A model generated the notes under the pieces. It was given only the letters and a program-made list of their open reading frames with translations. It made no database searches and was not told the DNA's origin. DNA of 8,577 nt, from contig JAIXTZ010000056.1 in assembly GCA_027483745.1 (NCBI GenBank), positions 1-8,577 of the forward strand, given 5' to 3'. Source of the DNA: Lysobacteraceae bacterium. GTDB taxonomy: Bacteria > Pseudomonadota > Gammaproteobacteria > Xanthomonadales > Xanthomonadaceae. How positions within the stretch are numbered: the stretch's first letter is position 1; the number at the start of each line of letters is the position of its first letter. Both the position numbers and the translations under genes were made by a program. This document shows positions 1 through 5,924 of the stretch, piece after piece.

Positions 1-818
1 AACACCAGCCGCCCCCGGGGCGTCGTGCAACCCGACACCGGATCGGTGGCGATGAAGAAGGCGGCGAACACCAGTGCGCCGGAAAAGACGTGGCTCATCG
101 GGCTCGGGTGCGTGTCGGCGTCCCACAGCCAGAACGGCAAGGTCACCAGCACCGTGGTGCCCAGCACCGCGACGGGCGTCTGCCAGGGGATCACCCGCTT
201 CCAAAGAAGGAACAGCCCGCCCAGTGCCCAGAAACCCGCCACCCACTCCCAGCCGCGGCCGCCGAACACGCCGAATACCGGGTTCGCGCGGATCTCGGAC
301 AGCGCGTAGCCCTGCGTGGCCTGCTGGCGCAGCAGGTCGAGTGGCGTGGCCTGCGCCAGCGTGTCCCACTGTCCCGGCGCGATCCAGCGCGAGTACTCGA
401 GCGGGAAGGCGAGCACCACGACGGCCACGCCGACCATCGCCGGGTTGAACGGGTTGTGGCCGAGGCCGCCATACAGATGCTTCGCCACCACGATGGCCGC
501 GGCGACGCCGACGAGGTTCATCCACCACGGCGCGGTCGGCGGCAGGCACAGCGCGAACAACACTGCCGTCAGCGGGGCGGAGAGGTCGGTGAGTGCCGGC
601 TTCAGCGCCGCACCGCGCAGGGCCAGCATCGCCGCTTCGAGCCCCATCGCGAACAGCACGGCGAGCGCGATCTGCACCAGCACGCCGGGGCCGAAGAACA
701 GCGTCATCGCCGCGATGCCGGGCAGCAGCGCCAGCAGCACGAGGCCCATGGTGGCCGGCACGCTGCGGGCGAGGTGCAGCGAGGGTGTGCCGGCGTCGCG
801 GAAACGGCGCGGGCTCAT
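1..818 (-). CDS. rnfD: RnfD/RsxD, membrane subunit of the Rnf electron transport complex (C-terminal part cut by window edge)
   Basis: RnfD is the NqrB-like integral membrane flavoprotein of the Rnf/Rsx complex, which passes electrons between NADH and ferredoxin (or toward SoxR reduction) coupled to ion transport. Reading from the ATG at 818 gives 272 residues before the window ends; the E. coli protein is about 350, so roughly 80 C-terminal residues are missing. Family signatures seen are GGLGHNPFNPAM at residues 117-128 and DPVSGCTTPRGRL at 259-271, with hydrophobic segments around 22-58, 82-111, 129-140, 190-205, 215-231 and 243-258. The covalent FMN threonine should be T158 in AQATPLD; the serine usually found three residues before that threonine is alanine here. 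The segment between the aromatic W145 and D152 is about 30 residues shorter than in E. coli RsxD as I recall it. The start overlaps the rnfC stop (ATGA) and has no Shine-Dalgarno, so translation is probably coupled. The family call is secure. Confidence 0.95.
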   Translation of the reverse strand, partial: MSPRRFRDAGTPSLHLARSVPATMGLVLLALLPGIAAMTLFFGPGVLVQIALAVLFAMGLEAAMLALRGAALKPALTDLSAPLTAVLFALCLPPTAPWWMNLVGVAAAIVVAKHLYGGLGHNPFNPAMVGVAVVVLAFPLEYSRWIAPGQWDTLAQATPLDLLRQQATQGYALSEIRANPVFGVFGGRGWEWVAGFWALGGLFLLWKRVIPWQTPVAVLGTTVLVTLPFWLWDADTHPSPMSHVFSGALVFAAFFIATDPVSGCTTPRGRLV

Positions 819-2368
819 GGTGGATCGCCGCGCTTGGCACGGGCCTTCGCCAGCGCCGCCGCCGCGGCGCCGGACACGCGCTTCACCCGCTGCGATTGCT
901 GGTGCGCGGCCTCTTCGGCCTCGCGCTGTAGGCGTTCCATGCGGCGTTCGAAGCGCTCCTTCGCCGCCTCCGCCTGCACGCGCTGGTGCTGGCCGCGCCG
1001 TGCCGCCTGCCGGGCCGCGACGAAGCCGGCGGTGAGTGGGATCGCGCTCGGGCACACCGCATCGCAAGCCCCGCATTCAATGCACGCGCCGAGGCCGAGG
1101 GCCAGGGCGCCGGCGAGGTCGCCGCCGTCGGAGGCCTTGAGGCGCCCATGCAGCAACTGGGGTTGGAGCCGCGAGGGGCAGGCGCTCGCGCAGTCGCCGC
1201 AGCGGATGCAGGGCAGCGGCGACCGGGGCGCGGAGGCGCCCGCGCCCGCATCGGGTGACACTCGCTCGCACCACGCGGTGAGAGCGATGGTCGTCTTGAT
1301 CACCACCACGTCGTCATGGGGCAGCGCCACGCCCATCATCGGTCCACCGGCGCGGAGCACCGTCGCTTCGTCGCGCCAGCCGCCCACGGCCTGGGCCACG
1401 TGCGACGCGGGGGTGCCGAGGGCGACTTCGAAGGTGGCGGCTTCGGCCACGCCATCGACGCCGATCGTGACGAAGCGCGAAACCAGCGGTTCACCCTGCA
1501 CCACGGCCCGCCATGCGGCGGCGGCCGTGGCCACGTTTTGCACCAGTACGCCGAGGTCGCGCGGCAGGCCGCCGTCGGGGACTTCTTCGCCGGTGATCGC
1601 CTGGATGAGCTGGCGTTCACCGCCGGCGGGGTAGCGGTCCGGCAGGAGGGCGAGTTCGACCGCCGGCCCGTCATCATCGCGTTCGACGGCGATTGCCGAG
1701 CGCACCGCCGGCAGGGCCGAGGCCATGCGCTGCTCCACGGCCAACACGAGGCGCGTCGCGCCGCAGAGGCGCGCCAGCAGCCGTCCGCCGGCCAATACCT
1801 CGGTAGCGCGTTCGCGAAGCAGGGCTTCGTCGCAGGCCACGACCGGCTCGCACTCGGCGCCGTTGAGGATCAGCAGGCGATGGCCGACGGTCAGCTTGTC
1901 GACGGTGGGGAATCCCGCCCCGCCGAGCCCGACGAGGCCCGCATCGGCCAGCCGCTGCCTCAAGCGATCCGCGGGTGCGGCGCTCGGGTCGAGGGCCGGC
2001 ATCCGGGCGTCCTCGATCGCATCGTGGTCACCCGAAGCCCACGCCTGCGCAGCGTCGGCATCGACCTCGATCACCACATGCGTCGCGTCCGGCGTGCCCG
2101 GCACCGCGACCGGCCCGCGCTCGATCGCGACCACAACGCCGGCCGCCGGTGCATGCACGTCCGCGCCAAACGTGTCCGCCGCGCGGCGACCGATCCGCTG
2201 GAACCGCCGAACGCGATCACCGAATGCCACGCAGGCCTCGGCCTCCGCGCCGGCGTGCTGAAGCAAGGGCACGCGCAGCCGGGCCGGCAGCGGCACGCGC
2301 CGCACGGGGGCTGGCACGGGCTTCATCGCCGGCAGGACAAGGCCGCCGAAGAAGCGGTGCAGGCTCAT
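815..2368 (-). CDS. rnfC: RnfC/RsxC, NADH- and iron-sulfur-binding subunit of the Rnf electron transport complex
   Basis: RnfC is the peripheral subunit of the Rnf complex and is thought to exchange electrons with NADH through FMN and two [4Fe-4S] clusters. The 517-residue protein shows an N-terminal barrel-sandwich region (about 1-105), the complex I 51-kDa-like nucleotide/flavin fold with the glycine loop GLGGAGFPT at 147-155 and ECEP at 172-175, YPAGGERQL at 246-254, an SLBB-like region (about 275-335) and GGPMMG at 341-346. Two ferredoxin motifs follow: C387/C390/C393/C397 and C429/C432/C435/C439. The tail (about 460-517) is charged and helical (QRVQAEAAKERFERRMERLQ), a short version of the long Ala/Lys-rich tail of E. 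coli RsxC. No membrane segment is seen. The start at 2368 is preceded only by a G-rich stretch (GGGCGGG) ending 5 nt upstream. The gene lies 34 nt after an enoyl-CoA hydratase gene and overlaps rnfD by four bases; rnfB is not in its usual place upstream. Confidence 0.97.
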   Translation of the reverse strand: MSLHRFFGGLVLPAMKPVPAPVRRVPLPARLRVPLLQHAGAEAEACVAFGDRVRRFQRIGRRAADTFGADVHAPAAGVVVAIERGPVAVPGTPDATHVVIEVDADAAQAWASGDHDAIEDARMPALDPSAAPADRLRQRLADAGLVGLGGAGFPTVDKLTVGHRLLILNGAECEPVVACDEALLRERATEVLAGGRLLARLCGATRLVLAVEQRMASALPAVRSAIAVERDDDGPAVELALLPDRYPAGGERQLIQAITGEEVPDGGLPRDLGVLVQNVATAAAAWRAVVQGEPLVSRFVTIGVDGVAEAATFEVALGTPASHVAQAVGGWRDEATVLRAGGPMMGVALPHDDVVVIKTTIALTAWCERVSPDAGAGASAPRSPLPCIRCGDCASACPSRLQPQLLHGRLKASDGGDLAGALALGLGACIECGACDAVCPSAIPLTAGFVAARQAARRGQHQRVQAEAAKERFERRMERLQREAEEAAHQQSQRVKRVSGAAAAALAKARAKRGDPP

Positions 2369-2402
2369 CGATGCCCGCCCATGCGTGCCGGCCCGTGCGC
2401 GC

Positions 2403-3185
2403 TCAGCGGCCGGTGAAGCTGGGTTTGCGCTTGGCGAGGAAGGCGCCGGTGCCTTCCTTCATGTCCTCGGTCGAAAACGCGATGGCGAAGCCCTGCGTCT
2501 CGTAATCGAGGCCGACGTCGATCGGCGATTCGCCGCCGATCAACACGGCGTCGAGGATGCCGCGCAGGGCCTGCGGCGCCGCGTTCGCGAGCTGTTCGGC
2601 GATGGCGAAGGTGGCGGCTTCAAGCTCCGCCGCCGGAACCACGCGGTTGACGATGCCGAGCTGCATCGCGCGCTCCGCGCCGATCGGCGCACCGAGCAGG
2701 CAGAGTTCGAGGGTGGCGGCGCGGCCGGCGAGGCGCAGCAGGCGCTGCGTGCCGCCGAAGCCGGGGATCAGGCCGAGGTTGATTTCCGGCTGGCCGATCT
2801 TCGCGGTGTCGGCGGCGATGCGCAGGTGGCAGGCCATCGCCAGCTCGAGGCCACCGCCGAGCGCGAAGCCGTTGAGCATGCCGATGACCGGCTTGCCAAG
2901 GCGCTCGATGCGGGTCATCAGCGCTTGGCCGTGGCGCGAGAAATCGCGCGACTGCACCGGGCTCAGGCCATTCATTTCGGCGATGTCAGCGCCAGCGACG
3001 AAGGCCTTCGGGCCGGCGCCGGTCAGCACGACGGCGCGAACGTCGTCGTCGGCCGCCGCGGCCGCGAACGCCCCGTGCAGTTCGGTCAGCGTCGCGTGGT
3101 TCAGCGCATTGAGCTTGTCGGGGCGGTTGACCGTGATGACGCGAACGGCGCCGCGGTCTTCGGTTAGGAGGGTGTTAAAGGTCAT
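2403..3185 (-). CDS. Enoyl-CoA hydratase (crotonase family)
   Basis: This 260-residue protein has the full length and motifs of short-chain enoyl-CoA hydratase (EC 4.2.1.17), which adds water to trans-2-enoyl-CoA in fatty-acid beta-oxidation; it is expected in the cytoplasm as a trimer or hexamer. The CoA/oxyanion-hole segment AFVAGADI is at 61-68 and the second oxyanion element GGGLELA at 110-116. Both catalytic glutamates are present: E114 in GGGLEL and E134 in GQPEINLGLIPGFGGTQRL. The C-terminal FSTEDMKEGTGAFLAKRKP is the classical hydratase ending. The ATG at 3185 has a GGAG at 3194-3191 with 5 nt spacing, which fixes the start. It is the first gene of a minus-strand unit continuing into rnfC after 34 nt with no visible terminator, so hydratase and Rnf genes are probably cotranscribed. 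The exact substrate chain length cannot be read from sequence; paaF- or crt-like roles are alternatives. Confidence 0.93.
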   Translation of the reverse strand: MTFNTLLTEDRGAVRVITVNRPDKLNALNHATLTELHGAFAAAAADDDVRAVVLTGAGPKAFVAGADIAEMNGLSPVQSRDFSRHGQALMTRIERLGKPVIGMLNGFALGGGLELAMACHLRIAADTAKIGQPEINLGLIPGFGGTQRLLRLAGRAATLELCLLGAPIGAERAMQLGIVNRVVPAAELEAATFAIAEQLANAAPQALRGILDAVLIGGESPIDVGLDYETQGFAIAFSTEDMKEGTGAFLAKRKPSFTGR

Positions 3186-3322
3186 GCGCGCTCCGCGCGG
3201 GCTGTGGATAAGTGGGTCTTCGGGCCGGGAATGTCAGTGGCGATTCAGGCCCCCGGCCGCTATTCTACGTCGCCCTCGAAGCCGCCCCACGGCCTCGATT
3301 CTTTTTGTAGCTGGAGACTTGA
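3186..3322. promoter_or_regulatory. Divergent intergenic region between the hydratase-rnf unit and the FKBP gene
   Basis: This 137-bp gap separates two genes read in opposite directions, so promoters for both must lie in or near it. It is more AT-rich than its surroundings. A candidate minus-strand -10 is TAGAAT (3267-3262), a five-of-six match, but no good -35 stands 16-18 bp upstream. On the plus strand the overlapping TATTCT (3261-3266) has only a weak -35-like TGGCGA 17 bp upstream. A DnaA-box match lies at 3203-3211. No coding potential is seen. The promoter elements are inference; the divergent arrangement is seen directly. Confidence 0.5.
3203..3211 (-). promoter_or_regulatory. Perfect DnaA-box match (TTATCCACA)
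   Basis: The plus strand reads TGTGGATAA, so the minus strand carries TTATCCACA, identical to the strong E. coli consensus DnaA box. It sits 18 bp upstream of the hydratase ATG in the divergent intergenic region. A chance match is unlikely in such GC-rich DNA but possible. No further boxes or AT-rich unwinding region are seen nearby, so this is not an origin; DnaA-responsive control of the hydratase-rnf unit, or a chance match, are the options. Confidence 0.45.
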
Positions 3323-4066
3323 ATGATCGTGCGCGTCCTCGCTGTTGCCCTTGCTGCCGCCGTCGCCACCGCCGCGACCGCTCAGGCCCCGGCCCCCGCT
3401 CCGCAGGCCCGCCCGCAAAGCGCGCCGGCCCAGCAGGCCCCGCTGCCCCAGCCCGACAAGAACACCCTGAGCTATGCGCTTGGCTACGACGCCGGTCTGT
3501 CGATCGTCAACGCCAAGGCCGACGTCGACATGAACCAGGTCATCCGCGGCCTGCAGGACGCCTACAACAAGCGCAACGCCGCCTACACCGAAGAGCAGAT
3601 GGGTCGCGCTGTCGCGTGGCTCCAGCAGAAGCTGCAGACCGAAGCCCGCACGCAGTTCGAGACCGCCGCGCGCGAGAACAAGGCCAAGTCGGACGCCTTC
3701 TTGGCCGCCAACCGCGCCAAGCAGGGCGTGACCACGCTGCCCTCGGGCATCCAGTACCGCATCATCGACACGGGCACCGGTGCGCGCCCGACGGCGACCA
3801 GCGAAGTGCAGATGCACTTCCGCTACTCCCTGCACACCGGCCAGGAGCTGGCCAACACCTACGCGTCGCCGAACGCGCAGCCGGCCACCTTCAAGATCGA
3901 CCAGTTCCCGCTGGTCGGCATCCGCGAAGTCCTTCCGCTGATGCCGGTCGGTTCGCGCTGGGAAATCTACCTGCCGGCCGACAAGGCCTTCGGCAACGAC
4001 CCGCGTTCGCCGGTCGGCCCGGGCCAGGCCCTCGTGTTCGACCTGAAGCTCGTCAGCGTCAAGTAA
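3323..4066 (+). CDS. Secreted FKBP-type peptidyl-prolyl isomerase, Mip/FkpA-like, with altered active site
   Basis: The 247-residue protein follows the Mip/FkpA plan: signal peptide (hydrophobic about 5-19, signal peptidase I site near AQA 20-22), a Pro/Ala/Gln linker (23-44), an FKBP_N helical dimerisation region (about 46-132, with NTLSYALGYDAG) and a C-terminal FKBP domain (about 137-247). It should be a periplasmic or outer-membrane-associated folding helper. The C-terminal fold motifs are clear (LPLMPVGSRWEIYLP, VGPGQALVFDLKL). However, residues that line the FKBP12 prolyl pocket are changed: the FD of FDSS aligns with L176-A177, W59 with I200 and Y82 with F223; F99 is kept as F239. Isomerase activity may be weak, with the chaperone role retained. 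GGAG at 3313-3316 with 6 nt spacing supports the ATG. The gene is monocistronic, closed by a strong terminator. No lipobox cysteine is present. Confidence 0.9.
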   Translation: MIVRVLAVALAAAVATAATAQAPAPAPQARPQSAPAQQAPLPQPDKNTLSYALGYDAGLSIVNAKADVDMNQVIRGLQDAYNKRNAAYTEEQMGRAVAWLQQKLQTEARTQFETAARENKAKSDAFLAANRAKQGVTTLPSGIQYRIIDTGTGARPTATSEVQMHFRYSLHTGQELANTYASPNAQPATFKIDQFPLVGIREVLPLMPVGSRWEIYLPADKAFGNDPRSPVGPGQALVFDLKLVSVK

Positions 4067-4087
4067 CCCCGACGCTCGCGGCATCGG

Positions 4088-4121
4088 CAGGGCGTCGCTC
4101 CGGCGGCGCCCTGTCCGTTTT
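4088..4121 (+). terminator. Intrinsic terminator after the FKBP gene
   Basis: CAGGGCG (4088-4094) pairs perfectly with CGCCCTG (4107-4113). The stem continues inward through one G-T pair and CGC/GCG to give about 11 pairs around the four-base loop TCCG. A tail TCCGTTTTA follows at 4114-4122. It starts 21 nt after the FKBP stop codon and ends directly before the Shine-Dalgarno of the DUF1289 gene. The interrupted T-run suggests that some readthrough could feed the next genes. Confidence 0.7.
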
Positions 4122-4133
4122 ACGGAGTCTGGA

Positions 4134-4313
4134 ATGTCCACGCCCATCCTCACCCCTTGCATCGGCATCTGCAGCCTCGACGCCGCCGGCTTCTGCGAAG
4201 GCTGCTTCCGCACCGGCGACGAGATCGCGCGCTGGTCGCTGATGGGCGACGCGGAACGCCAGCGCCTGATGGACGAGGTGCTGCCGGAGCGCGAGTCGCG
4301 GCTCGCCGGCTGA
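4134..4313 (+). CDS. Small DUF1289 cysteine-motif protein
   Basis: This 59-residue protein matches the DUF1289 (YdhL-like) family. The pattern is TPCIGICSLD at 7-16, then FCEGCFRT at 20-27 and EIARW at 30-34, with the four conserved cysteines C9, C13, C21 and C24, which could bind a metal or an iron-sulfur cluster. An ER-containing helix follows at 41-55. The molecular function of the family is unknown. The ATG is preceded by GGAG at 4124-4127 with 6 nt spacing. The stop is 8 nt before the NudL ATG, so the two are probably cotranscribed and perhaps coupled. In other proteobacteria these small proteins often sit beside metabolic enzyme genes, which gives no firm clue to function. The family call rests on the cysteine spacing and the CxGCxRT...EIxxW signature. 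Confidence 0.88.
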   Translation: MSTPILTPCIGICSLDAAGFCEGCFRTGDEIARWSLMGDAERQRLMDEVLPERESRLAG

Positions 4314-4321
4314 AGCGTTCG

Positions 4322-4933
4322 ATGCTGTCCCGTCCCCTGTTCGAACGCGCGCTGCTTGGGCTGCACCCGGCGCCCATCGCGTCGCCGTGGAATCTCGAAC
4401 AGTTGGCGGATCTGCTGCCGCCGGAGCCGCTGCGCCCGGCCGCCGTGCTCGTCGGGCTGCGTGAGCACGGCAGCGGCACCACGGTGCTGCTGACGCGTCG
4501 GCAGGACGCGCTGCGGCACCATGCCGGCCAGATCAGTTTTCCCGGGGGGCGCGTCGATCTCGCCGACGCCGGGCCGCTCGCCGCGGCGATCCGCGAAACC
4601 GAGGAGGAGGTGGGACTGCCGGCGCGCAGCATCGAGCCGCTCGGCTGGCTCGACCCTTACGCGACGATCACCGGCTTCCATGTCTATCCGCTGGTGGCGC
4701 GCATCGACCACGAGCATCCTTTGCAGCCGAACGCCGACGAAGTGGCCGAGGCCTTCGAAGTGCCGCTCGATTTCCTGCTCGACCCCGCCAGTGCGCGCGA
4801 CGTGGCGATGGAATGGCGCGGCCGCACACGCCTGCTGGTGGAGTTCCAGTGGCGCGAACACCGCATCTGGGGCGCCACCGCGGCCATGCTGGTGAATCTG
4901 CGCGAGCGTTTGCAGGCCGCATCGGCGGGTTGA
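4322..4933 (+). CDS. nudL: NudL-type Nudix CoA pyrophosphatase
   Basis: This 203-residue Nudix hydrolase most resembles E. coli NudL, which cleaves coenzyme A or its thioesters into phosphopantetheine and 3',5'-ADP. The UPF0035 signature that marks CoA pyrophosphatases is present just before the Nudix box: LLTRRQDALRHHAGQISFPGG (split at 56-65 and 66-76). The box follows with RETEEEVGL at 91-99, whose glutamates bind the catalytic divalent metal. The later segments GFHVYPLVARI (118-128) and DEVAEAFEVPLDFLL (139-153) also fit the family. An open frame extends upstream to 4157, but that part overlaps DUF1289 in another frame and is Arg-rich shadow sequence, so the ATG at 4322 is chosen. It has no clear Shine-Dalgarno, consistent with coupling to the DUF1289 stop 8 nt upstream. 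Substrate is inferred from family. Confidence 0.92.
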   Translation: MLSRPLFERALLGLHPAPIASPWNLEQLADLLPPEPLRPAAVLVGLREHGSGTTVLLTRRQDALRHHAGQISFPGGRVDLADAGPLAAAIRETEEEVGLPARSIEPLGWLDPYATITGFHVYPLVARIDHEHPLQPNADEVAEAFEVPLDFLLDPASARDVAMEWRGRTRLLVEFQWREHRIWGATAAMLVNLRERLQAASAG

Positions 4934-4964
4934 ATACTCGGGCTCCCGTCCACGGAGCGCCGCA

Positions 4965-5849
4965 ATGACCGCCTTGAACGAATCGTCGCCGCTGATCGAT
5001 GTCGAGGCCCTGCGGGCGCTTCTCGGCACGTCGTCCGTGCGCGTCATCGATGCGCGCTTCGATCTCGTCGATGCCGACGCGGGCCGCCGCGCGTTCGCGG
5101 CCTCGCGGATCCCCGGTGCGGTGTACGCGCACCTCGACGACGACTTGTCCGACCACGCGAAGCCCGCTTCGGAAGGCCGCCATCCTCTGCCCGACGCGAA
5201 GCGGTTCGCCGCGACGCTCGCCCGCTGGCGCATCACGCCGGCGACGCCGGTGGTCGTCTACGACGGCGGCAGCGGCGCCATGGCGGCGGCGCGCGCCTGG
5301 TGGCTGCTGCGCTGGATGGGCCACGCCGACGTGCGAGTGCTCGATGGCGGGTTTGCCGCGTGGACGGTGGCGCAGGCGTCTGTCGATGACGCGCCCATCG
5401 AGGCGGCGGCCTTCGGCGGGCAGGATGTGGCCGGTCGGGAGGCGCAGGGCGGCGGCTGGCGCCCCGGCAGCGTCCCGACCGTCGACGCCAACGCCGTGGC
5501 GACGCGCGATGCCTCCATCGCGCTGGTCGACGCCCGGGCACGCGAACGTTTCCGCGGCGATGTCGAACCCCTCGATCCGAAAGCGGGCCACATCCCCGGC
5601 GCCCTCAACCGCCCCTTCGCCGAGAACCTCGCCGCGGGCCGGTTCAAGCCGGCGCTGCAGCTGCGTGACGAGTGGCGTGCGCTGTTGCCCGAAGGCACGA
5701 CGCCGTTGTTGACCTGCGGTTCGGGCGTCACGGCCTGCCACAACGCGCTGGCCCTCGTGCACGCCGGTTGGTCGATGCCCGCGCTGTTCGCCCCGTCCTG
5801 GTCGGGCTGGGTCAGCGATCCCGCGAGGCCCGTCGCTACGGGCGACTAA
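4965..5849 (+). CDS. sseA: 3-mercaptopyruvate sulfurtransferase, SseA-like (two rhodanese domains)
   Basis: The 294-residue protein has two rhodanese domains. The N-terminal one (about 8-137) has VRVIDARFD, RIPGAVYAHLDDDLSD and VVYDGGSGAMAAARAWWLL, with D100 in place of the catalytic cysteine. The C-terminal one (about 167-290) carries LVDARARERFRG, KAGHIPGALNRPF and the active loop CGSGVTA with C251. The CGSGVT loop is typical of 3-mercaptopyruvate sulfurtransferase (EC 2.8.1.2), whereas thiosulfate sulfurtransferases have CRKGVT. The enzyme would move sulfur from mercaptopyruvate to thiol or cyanide acceptors in the cytoplasm. GGAG at 4954-4957 with 7 nt spacing supports the ATG. It begins 31 nt after nudL and is the last gene of the DUF1289-nudL-sseA unit. 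Substrate preference is inferred from the loop. Confidence 0.93.
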   Translation: MTALNESSPLIDVEALRALLGTSSVRVIDARFDLVDADAGRRAFAASRIPGAVYAHLDDDLSDHAKPASEGRHPLPDAKRFAATLARWRITPATPVVVYDGGSGAMAAARAWWLLRWMGHADVRVLDGGFAAWTVAQASVDDAPIEAAAFGGQDVAGREAQGGGWRPGSVPTVDANAVATRDASIALVDARARERFRGDVEPLDPKAGHIPGALNRPFAENLAAGRFKPALQLRDEWRALLPEGTTPLLTCGSGVTACHNALALVHAGWSMPALFAPSWSGWVSDPARPVATGD

Positions 5850-5883
5850 AACGGTCATCGGCGCGCAACGCGCGCGTCACCGC

Positions 5884-5895
5884 GGGTCGCGACCC
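5884..5895. promoter_or_regulatory. Perfect 12-bp palindrome upstream of the PstS-OmpA gene
   Basis: GGGTCGCGACCC reads the same on both strands and lies 29 bp before the ATG at 5925. A second symmetric element, GCGCGC-AAC-GCGCGC, is at 5861-5875. Neither is followed by a T-run, so a terminator is unlikely. An operator, or chance symmetry in GC-rich DNA, remain possible. Confidence 0.3.
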
Positions 5896-5924
5896 TGTCG
5901 TCGTTTCGACCGACGGATGGCGCG

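Noticed and set aside
90..1634. A 514-codon plus-strand open frame
   Set aside because: It lies antisense to rnfD and rnfC, whose protein motifs are unmistakable; its translation is Arg/Ala/His-rich without domain motifs, typical of GC-rich shadow frames.
2365..2382. Five-codon minus-strand mini-ORF (MGGHR) whose TGA overlaps the rnfC ATG
   Set aside because: It could be a coupling leader, but it is too short to separate from chance and has no clear ribosome-binding site.
1316..2416. A 366-codon plus-strand open frame opposite rnfC
   Set aside because: Antisense shadow of rnfC with no recognisable motif and no ribosome-binding site.
2557..4242. A 561-codon plus-strand open frame crossing the hydratase, the intergenic region, the FKBP gene and the terminator
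   Set aside because: It spans genes on both strands and a terminator; its composition (Arg/Pro/Ser runs) is that of a shadow frame.
4157..4321. N-terminal extension of the NudL frame by 55 residues
   Set aside because: It overlaps the well-supported DUF1289 gene in another frame and is Arg-rich; NudL homologues begin near the ATG at 4322.
4942..4958. GCTCC/GGAGC inverted repeat that could hide the sseA Shine-Dalgarno
   Set aside because: Only five base pairs with a seven-base loop; expected often in such sequence and not enough to claim translational control.
3260..5236. A 658-codon minus-strand open frame opposite FKBP, DUF1289, nudL and sseA
   Set aside because: All four plus-strand genes have clear family motifs; this frame has none and is low-complexity Arg/Gly/Ala.
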